A stretch of DNA of 19,577 bases from Oscillospiraceae bacterium (GTDB taxonomy: Bacteria > Bacillota > Clostridia > Oscillospirales > Ruminococcaceae): NCBI GenBank assembly GCA_031285945.1, contig JAITVF010000004.1, positions 1 to 19,577 on the forward strand, written 5' to 3'. Positions 8,314 through 15,738 of the stretch are shown here, piece by piece; position 1 is the stretch's first letter, and every line of letters begins with the position of its first letter. A model generated the notes under the pieces. That model saw only the letters and a list, made by a program, of their open reading frames with translations. It made no database searches and was not told the DNA's origin. The position numbers and the translations under genes were made by a program.

Positions 8314-8322
8314 AGTATATCA
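8314..8322 (-). promoter_or_regulatory. Extended -10 element, candidate promoter of the lipoprotein operon
   Basis: On the - strand the sequence TGATATACT is an extended -10 (TGn followed by TATACT, hexamer at 8314-8319). No convincing -35 lies 16-18 bp upstream. Transcription would start near 8307 and give a leader of about 200 nt including the 8243-8293 inverted repeat. Support is consensus only. Confidence 0.35.
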
Positions 8323-8388
8323 CATTTCAGCCATAATTTCATCTGCCTTGTTGCGCGTATTTTAAAACCGCAATGAGCAACGCCCGAC

Positions 8389-8417
8389 TTGCATTGGCGG
8401 CTTATATGGAGTATAGT
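8389..8417 (+). promoter_or_regulatory. Sigma-A type promoter of the 542-aa membrane protein gene
   Basis: TTGCAT (8389-8394) and TATAGT (8412-8417) are separated by 17 bp. The predicted start near 8424 leaves a leader of about 30 nt before the ATG at 8455. Both hexamers and the spacing are close to consensus. Confidence 0.6.
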
Positions 8418-8454
8418 AAAAAATAACACGAGCTGAGAAGAGGTATGCGTAACA

Positions 8455-10083
8455 ATGAAGAGCAAGACCGGAAGAATACTGACTAACTTAGGAGCTACCG
8501 TTTTGGCCGGGCTTATATATTTCTACATAAAGCTGCCGGCGATCAATCTTCAGGATCCGGCGCTATATCACTTCGCGATTTTTCTGGCGGCGGTTTTCTG
8601 CGCCCTTTCGATTGTCAGGCTGGGCCTGCACCGCGCAAAAACCGGATTCGAGCTCTGGCAGAGCGTAAAAAAGCAATGCCTTATCCCGGTTATTGTCTGC
8701 GGGGCGCTTTTTGCCGTTTATATATTCGGGCAGGTAATCTCGGCCCCCATCTTCAGGGCGGGAGCGTACCGGGATATTCTTTCGGTCAGGGACGGCGATT
8801 TCGCGGGGGAGGTAGCCGAGGCGTCCTTTTCCAATATACCCATGCTCGACCAGGCTTCCGCCGTCCGCCTTGGGGATCGCAAGATGGGTGAGCTCTCAGA
8901 TCTTGTCAGCCAGTTCGAGGTGGCCGACGCTTACACCCAGATCAACCGCCAGGGCGTGCCCTTGCGGGTCACCTATCTTAAGTACGGAGACTTCTTTAAA
9001 TGGTGGAACAATCGCTCGCAGGGGCTGCCCGCCTACATTACGGTGGATATGGTAACCCAGGAGGCCAATGTGGTCAGGCTTTCGGACCTCGGACTGGGCG
9101 GCATAAAATATTCGCCCTCCGAGCTCTTCGGCCGCAAGCTTGAGCGCCATCTGCGCTTTAACTACCCGACATTTATTTTTGATACCGCAACACTTGAAAT
9201 AGACGACTCCGGAACGCCCTTCTGGGTATGCCCCAGGATTGTCAAGACCATAGGCCTCTTTGGCGGGACCGATATCAGGGGCGCGGTGCTGGTAAACGCC
9301 ATAACCGGCGAATGCGTCTGGCACGATAATCCCCCGACCTGGGTGGACAGGGTATACAACGCCGAATTGATCATGCGGCAATACGACTATCACGGAACCT
9401 ATGTAAACGGCTTTTTCAACTCTCTTATCGGCCAGAGGGACGTTACCGTAACCACCAGCGGCTACAATTACCTCGCCATGGACGACGACGTCTATATGTA
9501 CACCGGAGTAACCAGCGTGGGCGGGGACGAATCCAACATAGGCTTTTTGCTCTCCAATCAGCGCACGAAGGAAACCACCTACTACGCGGCGGCCGGCGCG
9601 ATAGAAAACTCGGCGCAGCTTTCAGCGCAGGGCATGGTGCAGGATCTCGGGTACACCGCCACCTTTCCGCTTCTTTTAAACGTTGCGGGGGAGCCGACCT
9701 ACTTTATGTCCCTCAAGGATGCTTCTCAGCTTGTAAAGCAGTACGCGATGGTAAATGTGCGCCAGTATCAGATCGTGGCTATCGGAACCACCGTAACCGA
9801 GTGCGAGGCGGGATATCTCAGGCTTCTAAGCAGTCAGGGGATAGCGGGGGAAAGATCCCTGCCCGAAACGGAAGTAACCGGAGTGGTTGAGGAGCTGCGC
9901 ACAGCCGTTATCGAAGGGAACACGCGGGTATATATAAGGCTCAGGGGTGACGATTTCTACTACGCCGTCTCGGTCGCCGACAGTGAAATCGCCGCTGTTT
10001 TGAGCGAGGGAGACCGCGTCACCCTGCAAACCGCCGCGGAGGAGGGCGAGCTGCGCAGCGCCTTTAATGTGATAAAAGGCTGA
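8455..10083 (+). CDS. Uncharacterised membrane-anchored protein, possible PepSY-like repeats
   Basis: I do not recognise this 542-aa protein by name. Three hydrophobic helices are visible near residues 9-28, 39-59 and 76-96, then about 440 mostly hydrophilic residues that should lie outside the cytoplasm. Within that part, stretches such as RGAVLVNAITGECVW and the later PLLLNVAGEPTYFMSLKD have the rhythm of PepSY-like or beta-sandwich domains. There is no signal cleavage site, catalytic triad or metal motif I can name. The ATG follows AGAAGAGG at about 11 bp spacing, and a good promoter lies upstream. The IclR gene begins 57 bp after its stop. A role in envelope function is plausible but inferred only from topology. 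Confidence 0.75.
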   Translation: MKSKTGRILTNLGATVLAGLIYFYIKLPAINLQDPALYHFAIFLAAVFCALSIVRLGLHRAKTGFELWQSVKKQCLIPVIVCGALFAVYIFGQVISAPIFRAGAYRDILSVRDGDFAGEVAEASFSNIPMLDQASAVRLGDRKMGELSDLVSQFEVADAYTQINRQGVPLRVTYLKYGDFFKWWNNRSQGLPAYITVDMVTQEANVVRLSDLGLGGIKYSPSELFGRKLERHLRFNYPTFIFDTATLEIDDSGTPFWVCPRIVKTIGLFGGTDIRGAVLVNAITGECVWHDNPPTWVDRVYNAELIMRQYDYHGTYVNGFFNSLIGQRDVTVTTSGYNYLAMDDDVYMYTGVTSVGGDESNIGFLLSNQRTKETTYYAAAGAIENSAQLSAQGMVQDLGYTATFPLLLNVAGEPTYFMSLKDASQLVKQYAMVNVRQYQIVAIGTTVTECEAGYLRLLSSQGIAGERSLPETEVTGVVEELRTAVIEGNTRVYIRLRGDDFYYAVSVADSEIAAVLSEGDRVTLQTAAEEGELRSAFNVIKG

Positions 10084-10140
10084 GCGCTTACGCGGCGCTT
10101 AAAAGCCCGCAAACTCGAAAAAGGGAAGAGGCGTCCGCAG

Positions 10141-10908
10141 ATGGAAGAAGTCGCGGCAAAACCGGAAAGAATCGCTCAGATTCAATCGGTTGAGCGGGCA
10201 ATCTGGATTTTAAAGTGCTTTGAGGGCAAGGAAGAGCTGAGCCTTTCCGATATAAGCAGAAAGCTTCTTCTGCACAAGAGCACAGCCTTTGGCCTTGTTG
10301 CGACACTGACCGCTTATCGCTTGCTGGAGCAGGATAAATCAAGCGGCAAATATCGCCTGGGCATTGAGCTGTTCAGGCTTGGCAGCAGGGTAAGCCCCGA
10401 TCTGCGGGAGATTGTAGCCCCGTTTTTGGCCGAGCTTGTAAATATTTGCGGGGAGACTGTCAACCTGGTTATTCCCGACGGAAACTGTGTAGTATATGTA
10501 GAGAAAAAGGAAAGCCCGCACTCAATGCGTATTGCAACCTCCCTTGGCCATCGCGAGCCTCTGTATCGCACCTCGGGAGGAAAAGCTATACTTGCGCGTA
10601 TGCCACTTAACGAGGCCGAAGGTATACTTTCGCGGACAATGTTCGAGCGGGCGACCGGCAACACCATTATGTCGGCCGAAGAAGTGCTCCGCGAGCTTGA
10701 GGAAATACGGGCACGCGGGTTTGCGGTTGACAATCAAGAGCTCGAATACGGGCTTGTCTGCATCGGGGTGGCCATAGTTGATTCCATGGGGAAGCCGGCG
10801 GGCGCGATCAGCGTCTCGGGCCCATCATCAAGAATGTCGCCCGAGAGCCGGATTGCCATTTCCCGTCACCTTATCAAAACCGGAGAAGAAATCAGCCGCA
10901 GGCTATAG
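10141..10908 (+). CDS. IclR-family transcriptional regulator
   Basis: The 255-aa product is a cytoplasmic DNA-binding regulator. The N-terminal winged helix-turn-helix spans about residues 14-75, with the recognition region LSLSDISRKLLLHKSTAFGL and the wing DKSSGKYRLGIELFRLG. The C-terminal effector domain from about 85 has the typical IclR features: ETVNLVIPDGNCVVYVEK, REPLYRTSGGKAILA, and RGFAVDNQELEYGLVCIGVAI. IclR proteins usually control carbon-source catabolism by binding a small organic acid or sugar derivative. No catabolic gene lies next to it here; its target is unclear. GGGAAGAGG precedes the ATG. The kinase gene follows after 33 bp on the same strand. Confidence 0.93.
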   Translation: MEEVAAKPERIAQIQSVERAIWILKCFEGKEELSLSDISRKLLLHKSTAFGLVATLTAYRLLEQDKSSGKYRLGIELFRLGSRVSPDLREIVAPFLAELVNICGETVNLVIPDGNCVVYVEKKESPHSMRIATSLGHREPLYRTSGGKAILARMPLNEAEGILSRTMFERATGNTIMSAEEVLRELEEIRARGFAVDNQELEYGLVCIGVAIVDSMGKPAGAISVSGPSSRMSPESRIAISRHLIKTGEEISRRL

Positions 10909-10941
10909 CGCGCGAAACACACACGATCAGAGGAATCAAAT

Positions 10942-12675
10942 ATGAAAATTATTAAAAAGGCAAAAAAAGCAATGCTTTATTATACTACCTCTGAGGATAT
11001 TCCTACAGAAGGTAAGCTTTTTAATATACTGACAGGCATTTGCCTGATGTTTATTTTTTTAAATTGCTTTACGTCCTATGAATCAAAGGTTACTCTAATC
11101 ATTTTACTTATTACCACGCTTATTATAGTTTTTTTTGCTAACAAAACAAGGAATTATCGCGACTGGTCTCTCGCTTTTGTTCTTATTGTGGCCATGGTTG
11201 TTTTCCCGTATCTTTATTTTACAAACAACGGCGTTTCAGGCGGAATGACCCTGTATATGGTCTTTGGAGCGGTTATAATATGGCTTCTTCTGGACGGCAA
11301 GACCGGCATAGTAACGTTAAGCGTATATTTGGTGGTAGTAACGGCCTGCATAATTGTCGACTATTACGACAGATTTCGCGAGATAAAGCTTGTGCAGGCA
11401 TTCGACTCTGATTACCTGCGATATTTTGACATTGCCATAAGCTTTGTCTTTGCCGGAGTTGGTTTGAGCCTGGTTATAAAATTCCAGAAAAACCTGTTTG
11501 CGCAGGAGAAAAACAAGGCTGAGCAGGCAAGCATGGCTAAAAGCGAATTTCTCGCAAATATGAGTCATGAAATAAGAACCCCTATAAACGCTATTATCGG
11601 TATGATATTTATAGGAAAAAACGCCGAGGATATAGAAAAAAAGAATTACGCCCTGAACAGAATAGAAGAAGCCTCAATTCATCTTTTAGGCGTTATAAAT
11701 GATATATTGGATATGTCAAAAATTGAAGCAAGCAAGCTGGAGCTGTCCCTTACCGAGTTCAGGTTCGAAAAAATGCTCCGCAAGGTAACGGATATCACAG
11801 GCTTTGGCGTAAGCGTGAAGAATCACAGCCTTAGCTTTATTGCCGACAGCAGGATACCCGAGGTTATACTGTGCGACGAGCAAAGGCTCTCGCAGGTGAT
11901 CATAAATCTTTTGTCAAACGCCATAAAGTTTACTCCGGAAAACGGGAATATATATTTAAGCGCTCAGTTGATAAAAGAAGAAAACGGAATAATCACCATA
12001 CAGATAGCCGTAACCGATACGGGAATCGGAATAAGCGAGGAACAGCAGCTAAAGCTCTTTCGCCCATTTGAACAGGCTGAAAACAATACGTCGCGTAAAT
12101 TTGGCGGAACAGGCCTGGGGCTGGCGATCTCAAAGCATATCGTACATCTGATGGGCGGCGAGATATGGGTGGAATCAGAACTGGGAAAGGGTTCAAAGTT
12201 TTTATTTACAATAAAGGTTAAGCGGGGCAAAAACGAAGATCCGAATCCGGGCTCAAGTCCTGAAACGCCCGGAGCCGTAGCTATATTTAAGGGCTTCAGG
12301 GTGCTTCTTGTCGAGGATATGGAGATTAACCGCGAGATTGCGACCGCCATTCTCGAGCCGGTGGGAATAAGGGTAGATACCGCCGAGAACGGCTCTATGG
12401 CGCTGCGGATATTCACTGAGAACCCCGATAGCTACGACCTTATATTTATGGACATACAAATGCCGGAAATGGACGGATACGAGGCGACGCGAAGAATTCG
12501 CGGGCTAAATGTGGAACGCGCCAAAACGATTCCGATTGTAGCCATGACCGCGAATGTTTTTCGTGAAGACGTAGAAAAATGCCTTGACGCCGGGATGAAC
12601 GATCACCTGGGCAAGCCGCTGAATATGGATGAAATTCTTGAAAAACTCAATAAATATCTTGTCAGGCAGTGTTAG
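10942..12675 (+). CDS. Hybrid sensor histidine kinase with receiver domain
   Basis: The 577-aa product senses an unknown signal and phosphorylates its own receiver domain. Residues about 25-190 hold roughly six membrane helices with no recognised extracellular sensor domain. The HisKA box [16 protein letters not shown] carries phospho-acceptor H209. The ATPase domain shows [11 protein letters not shown] (about 322-332), DTGIGIS and [14 protein letters not shown]. The receiver domain has acidic residues E458 and D459 (LLVEDME), phospho-acceptor D504 ([11 protein letters not shown]) and a conserved Lys in LGKPLNMDE. No HPt domain or separate output regulator is adjacent, so the relay partner must be elsewhere. 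AGAGGAA precedes the ATG. The first part of the gene is visibly richer in A and T than its neighbours. Confidence 0.94.
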   Translation: MKIIKKAKKAMLYYTTSEDIPTEGKLFNILTGICLMFIFLNCFTSYESKVTLIILLITTLIIVFFANKTRNYRDWSLAFVLIVAMVVFPYLYFTNNGVSGGMTLYMVFGAVIIWLLLDGKTGIVTLSVYLVVVTACIIVDYYDRFREIKLVQAFDSDYLRYFDIAISFVFAGVGLSLVIKFQKNLFAQEKNKAEQASMAKSEFLANMSHEIRTPINAIIGMIFIGKNAEDIEKKNYALNRIEEASIHLLGVINDILDMSKIEASKLELSLTEFRFEKMLRKVTDITGFGVSVKNHSLSFIADSRIPEVILCDEQRLSQVIINLLSNAIKFTPENGNIYLSAQLIKEENGIITIQIAVTDTGIGISEEQQLKLFRPFEQAENNTSRKFGGTGLGLAISKHIVHLMGGEIWVESELGKGSKFLFTIKVKRGKNEDPNPGSSPETPGAVAIFKGFRVLLVEDMEINREIATAILEPVGIRVDTAENGSMALRIFTENPDSYDLIFMDIQMPEMDGYEATRRIRGLNVERAKTIPIVAMTANVFREDVEKCLDAGMNDHLGKPLNMDEILEKLNKYLVRQC

Positions 12676-12676
12676 C

Positions 12677-12718
12677 AAATAGCTATCCCCCCGCCTTTGG
12701 GCGGGGGGATAGCTATTT
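12677..12718. repeat. Long intergenic hairpin, family copy 2
   Basis: Arms 12677-12695 and 12700-12718 are perfectly complementary over 19 bp with the 4-nt loop tttg. It begins 2 bp after the kinase stop and ends 12 bp before the nagB stop, so it serves both convergent genes, probably as a bidirectional terminator. No long U-run follows on either side. The core is CCCCCCGCC/GGCGGGGGG. Confidence 0.8.
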
Positions 12719-12729
12719 ATGCCGTCTTA

Positions 12730-13455
12730 TCAAAGCGCCGACAGGGCCGCGTCGTCCCCTACCAGCGTTACGTTATTATGTAGCTGTAAAGCAGAGCCGG
12801 GAACCTTTGGGGTCACAGGCCCCGAAAAGACCTCTTTTACAATGCCCGCTTTCTCCTTACCCGATACAATTATAAGAATATGGCGGGCGCGCATGATTGA
12901 TCCGATACCCATGGTGAAGGCGTGGCGGGGAACCTCGGACTCGCTCTCGAAAAAGCGCTTGTTGGCGTCGATGGTGCTTTGTGTAAGGGCCACATAATTG
13001 GTGCGCGGGGGGAAGGCGCCATCCGGCTCGTTAAAGCCTATATGGCCGTTGTGCCCGAGACCTAAAAGCTGCAGATCTATCCCTCCGGTTTTACTGAGCA
13101 GGGCCTCGTAACGGTCGCACTCGGCTTGCGGGTCGGCGGCAAGCCCGTCGGGCAGGTAGGTATTTTCGGGCTTTATGTTTACATGGTCAAAGAGATTCTC
13201 CCGCATAAAGCGGCGGTAGCTCTGAGGGTGCTCCGGCCCGAGGCCCGCGTACTCATCCAGGTTGACGGTGGTAACGGCCGAGAAATCAAGAGATCCGCTT
13301 TTGCAGCGCTCTATCAGCTCCCGGTAAGCGCCGACCGGGCTTGAGCCGGTGGCAAGGCCCAGCACGCTTTCGGGGTTAAGTATAACCTGAGCGGCAATGA
13401 TATCGGCCGCCTTGCGGCTCAGCTCCTTATAGTCGCGCGTTTTATAAATTCTCAT
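12730..13455 (-). CDS. nagB: Glucosamine-6-phosphate deaminase
   Basis: NagB converts glucosamine 6-phosphate to fructose 6-phosphate and ammonia, feeding amino sugars into glycolysis. The 241-aa cytoplasmic product matches the shorter Gram-positive type. The phosphate loop GLATGSSPVG lies at about residues 33-42, the acid/base Asp is D67 (VNLDEYAG), and the active-site block is GLGHNGHIGFNEP with N136, H138 and E143. Asn where E. coli has Asp141 is usual in Gram-positive enzymes, so it is not a defect. GGGAGGA sits 6 bp before the ATG. The upstream neighbour is miaA with a 108-bp gap. nagA is not in the window, so amino-sugar use relies on genes elsewhere. Confidence 0.96.
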   Translation of the reverse strand: MRIYKTRDYKELSRKAADIIAAQVILNPESVLGLATGSSPVGAYRELIERCKSGSLDFSAVTTVNLDEYAGLGPEHPQSYRRFMRENLFDHVNIKPENTYLPDGLAADPQAECDRYEALLSKTGGIDLQLLGLGHNGHIGFNEPDGAFPPRTNYVALTQSTIDANKRFFESESEVPRHAFTMGIGSIMRARHILIIVSGKEKAGIVKEVFSGPVTPKVPGSALQLHNNVTLVGDDAALSAL

Positions 13456-13563
13456 ATGGCATCCTCCCGCTTATACTCCCGCGGCGCTAACCGCGGTGAA
13501 GAAAAACTCCCCATGTTTTTAAGTGTACACCCGGGCGGAAAGATTGTAAATACCAAGGCTTGT

Positions 13564-14490
13564 TCAAGTTGCATAATATTGCGCAAGAAATTTCTCCGCG
13601 AGCCCCTCCGCTTCCTTGAGGTAATCGCCGGACATGTCGAGCCAGACAATATTCCGGTTACGGCGAAACCACGTTGTCTGCCTCTTGGCGAACTGCCTGA
13701 TAGCGGTTGCCAGCGCCGCCTTAAACTCCCCCAGAGACGAGAATCCCCCCGAGAGATACCGGCTTATAAAGCGGAACTCAAGGCCCAGCTCCCGCATGTG
13801 CGCGGGGCTTCCGCCCTGCCTGAGGTAAGCCTCCACCTCGCCGATCATCCCTTCTCTTACACGGGCCTCAAGGCGCTCGCCGATTCGTTTGGCGAGAATC
13901 TCCGGGGGCCAGGTAACGCCCAGTTCAAGCGCTTTTACACGCGGCTTGTTCTCAGGCGCGGCATAAGAGCCGCCCGCCGACCGCTCCAAAATGCGGATAA
14001 GCCTTCTGGGGTTACTGCCCTCGGAGGGGCCGAGCGCGTTCAAATCGGCGCCCGCAAGCTCGGCCCGCCGCCGCAGCTCCCCGATGGAAAGGCCGCTCAA
14101 CTCGGCGCGAAGCTTGAGGTCGGGCGGAGTTTCGTCAAAGGAGTAACCCTTCACCAGGGCGTCGGCGTATAGCCCCGTTCCTCCTACAAGGAAGGGGGGG
14201 CGTTTACGCAAGACAATGCCGTCAAGGCAGGCATAGGCCGCCTTCTGCCAGTCCATGACCGACCAAGGCTCGCCTACGTTCACGAGATCCAAAAGATGAT
14301 GGGGAACGGCGGATCGCTCCTCACCCGAAACCTTGCCGCTGCAAAGATCAAACCCCCGGTAAACCTGCCGGGAATCGGCGCTCATGATTTCGCCGCCAAA
14401 GCGCCTAGCAAGAGCGATTCCAACCGAGCTTTTTCCCGAAGCGTTGGTTCCTGTTATGGCTATAAGCGGTGACATACCCACGGCGCTCAT
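13564..14490 (-). CDS. miaA: tRNA dimethylallyltransferase (MiaA), divergent form
   Basis: MiaA transfers an isoprenyl group to A37 of tRNAs that read UNN codons. The 308-aa product has a P-loop GTNASGKSS (residues 14-22), DSRQVYRG (39-46), PHHLLDLVNV and LVGGTGLYADAL, all at the expected order. The C-terminal RQFAKRQTTWFRR also fits. Several positions depart from the common form: GTNASGKSS for GPTASGKT, DSRQ for DSMQ, and GLEFRFISRYLSG where most MiaA proteins have an IGYKE-type motif. The ATG at 14490 follows GAGGGG at 10 bp; ATG 14475 is a possible alternative. A - strand promoter lies at 14531-14559. Confidence 0.85.
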   Translation of the reverse strand: MSAVGMSPLIAITGTNASGKSSVGIALARRFGGEIMSADSRQVYRGFDLCSGKVSGEERSAVPHHLLDLVNVGEPWSVMDWQKAAYACLDGIVLRKRPPFLVGGTGLYADALVKGYSFDETPPDLKLRAELSGLSIGELRRRAELAGADLNALGPSEGSNPRRLIRILERSAGGSYAAPENKPRVKALELGVTWPPEILAKRIGERLEARVREGMIGEVEAYLRQGGSPAHMRELGLEFRFISRYLSGGFSSLGEFKAALATAIRQFAKRQTTWFRRNRNIVWLDMSGDYLKEAEGLAEKFLAQYYAT

Positions 14491-14530
14491 ATTTTCTCAT
14501 CCCCTCAATGGCTGCTATATACACGGGATG

Positions 14531-14559
14531 ATTGTATCACAAAGAGGCTTCTGTGAAAA
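14531..14559 (-). promoter_or_regulatory. Promoter of miaA
   Basis: On the - strand TTTTCA (14554-14559), 17 bp, then TACAAT (14531-14536) preceded by TGA give an extended -10 promoter. The start near 14524 leaves a leader of about 34 nt. It diverges from the comEA promoter some 25 bp away. Confidence 0.5.
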
Positions 14560-14583
14560 GACCGGGCAAGGCTGTTTATTTTC

Positions 14584-14612
14584 CTGACAATATTGACAAT
14601 ATGTGGTATACT
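14584..14612 (+). promoter_or_regulatory. Promoter upstream of the comEA leader
   Basis: CTGACA (14584-14589), 17 bp, then TATACT (14607-14612) preceded by TGG give a strong-looking extended -10 promoter. A second TTGACA at 14593-14598 is too close to the -10 to serve. Transcription would start near 14619, leaving about 225 nt before the comEA-like ATG. Confidence 0.6.
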
Positions 14613-14618
14613 AAACAA

Positions 14619-14843
14619 GACAGCCCTATACGGCCCGCCTCTGCGTAGGCAACCGCCGAAGACGGCCGGTTATGCCGTGTAAAGATGGCATAATAATCGC
14701 AAGGGGCGCGATTATTATATTTTATGCGCAACGGCTCGCCGCCTGCGGGCGGCAACCGCCTTTGAATGCGCAATTATACCATATTCGCTTCGCTACTATG
14801 GCATAATAATTGCAAAAGCACCGGTAGCAGCGGGGGAAAGGGC
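14619..14843 (+). ncRNA. Structured leader with a duplicated unit (candidate cis-RNA)
   Basis: Several stems can be drawn here. TTATGCC/GGCATAA pairs at about 14670-14692. TAATAATCGC (14691-14700) pairs with GCGATTATTA (14708-14717). GCCGCC/GGCGGC lies near 14739-14753. An imperfect stem joins GCAATTAT... (about 14769) to ...ATAATAATTGC near 14813. A unit running from GGCAACCGCC to TGGCATAATAAT-y-GCAA occurs twice (14648-14702 and 14751-14815). It matches no riboswitch class I know. A 65-aa ORF on the opposite strand looks spurious. It may be a cis-acting RNA or a small non-coding repeat element. Confidence 0.4.
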
Positions 14844-15272
14844 ATGGACAAAAGACATTTGCCGTATAATGTACTGCTTGTGATTGCGTTAGTGGCCGTA
14901 GTGATGATGGCTATCTGCGATTTTGGGCTGCGCCGCTCCTCATTTGCGGTCGCGGTCGGCTACAGGCTGCCGGAGCCGGAGGTTTCGCAGTCGGAAGAAG
15001 AGCTCCGCCGCCCATACGGTTATGAGGAAATCTCCGGGGAAGACTATCCGGAGGAAGGGCCGGACATTGAGGTTGAGTTTCCACTTGACCTCAACGCCGC
15101 CACATTCGAGGAGCTTATCTTTGTTCCGGGTATTGGCGAGGCGCTCGCGGGAAGAATAATCGCCTACAGGAACGAGCTGGGCGGCGCTTTCTCGGAGCTG
15201 GGGCAGCTCACCGAGGTAAGCGGCATAGGCGTTGCCACTCTTTCGAAAATTGCCCCGTATCTCTTTTTGTAG
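14844..15272 (+). CDS. comEA: ComEA-like helix-hairpin-helix protein
   Basis: The 142-aa product has one N-terminal membrane helix (about residues 8-26), an acidic linker to about 80, and a C-terminal tandem helix-hairpin-helix domain. The domain opens with LDLNAATFEEL and carries two hairpins, VPGIGEALAGRI (94-105) and VSGIGVATLSKI (125-136). ComEA proteins bind double-stranded DNA outside the membrane during natural transformation. The linker is short compared with Bacillus ComEA, and comEC is not adjacent, so a role in competence is likely but not proven. The ATG at 14844 follows GGGGGAAAGGG; an in-frame ATG at 14766 would translate the structured repeat region and is rejected. YloU follows after 72 bp. 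Confidence 0.82.
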   Translation: MDKRHLPYNVLLVIALVAVVMMAICDFGLRRSSFAVAVGYRLPEPEVSQSEEELRRPYGYEEISGEDYPEEGPDIEVEFPLDLNAATFEELIFVPGIGEALAGRIIAYRNELGGAFSELGQLTEVSGIGVATLSKIAPYLFL

Positions 15273-15344
15273 CAGACAGGATATGATTATTAAGCGCAGG
15301 AATAAATTTTACGCGGCGATTTACCGCGGGGGAGGGAATTCTAT

Positions 15345-15698
15345 ATGATTCGCATCGAGAATCACTTGGGGACCATAACTGTTTCCAACTCATATTTCGC
15401 CAATCTCATCGGGCATGTGGTATCAGAGTGCTTCGGGGTTTCGGGGCTTGTCAACTCGACCACGTCTCAGGGGCTGCGCTCTCTCATCTCGGGAAGGGAT
15501 ACCGCCGATAAGGGCGTTAGGGTGCGCAGTACCGGCAGGGAGCTGGTTATTGATCTGCATATTACCGTTACCTATGGCGTAAACATAGCCGCCATAGTCA
15601 AGAGCATTGTCAGCAAGGTCACCTACACAGTCGAAAACGCCTGTGGTCTTGCGGTGTCCCACGTCAACGTATATGTTGCGGACATGAAGGTGCATTAA
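15345..15698 (+). CDS. Asp23/Gls24 (YloU) family protein
   Basis: The 117-aa product matches the Asp23/Gls24/YloU family: an N-terminal beta strand start (ENHLGTITVSNSYFANLIG), a central VSGLVNSTTSQGL, and the VRVRSTGRELVIDLHITVTYGVNI core. A C-terminal VNVYVADMKVH follows. Family members are small cytoplasmic or membrane-associated proteins linked to envelope stress. The gene directly precedes fakA, as yloU precedes yloV in many Bacillota, which supports the call and suggests an operon. GGGGGAGGG is 8 bp before the ATG, and the gap to fakA's start codon is 40 bp. Confidence 0.92.
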   Translation: MIRIENHLGTITVSNSYFANLIGHVVSECFGVSGLVNSTTSQGLRSLISGRDTADKGVRVRSTGRELVIDLHITVTYGVNIAAIVKSIVSKVTYTVENACGLAVSHVNVYVADMKVH

Positions 15699-15738
15699 TA
15701 CCAACCACCAATAGATTGTGCAGGGGAGTAGATCAACT

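Noticed and set aside
13133-13175. Possible inactivating change in the NagB active site (Asn for Asp)
   Set aside because: The HNGHIGFNEP form is the normal Gram-positive variant, so the enzyme is expected to be active.
13456-14172. 238-aa + strand ORF
   Set aside because: It overlaps miaA antisense and starts in the nagB upstream region; no motif or ribosome site supports it.
14576-14773. 65-aa ORF on the - strand upstream of comEA
   Set aside because: It lies over the promoter and the repeat-rich leader, has no ribosome binding site I can see and no family features; its reading frame follows from the repeated stems.
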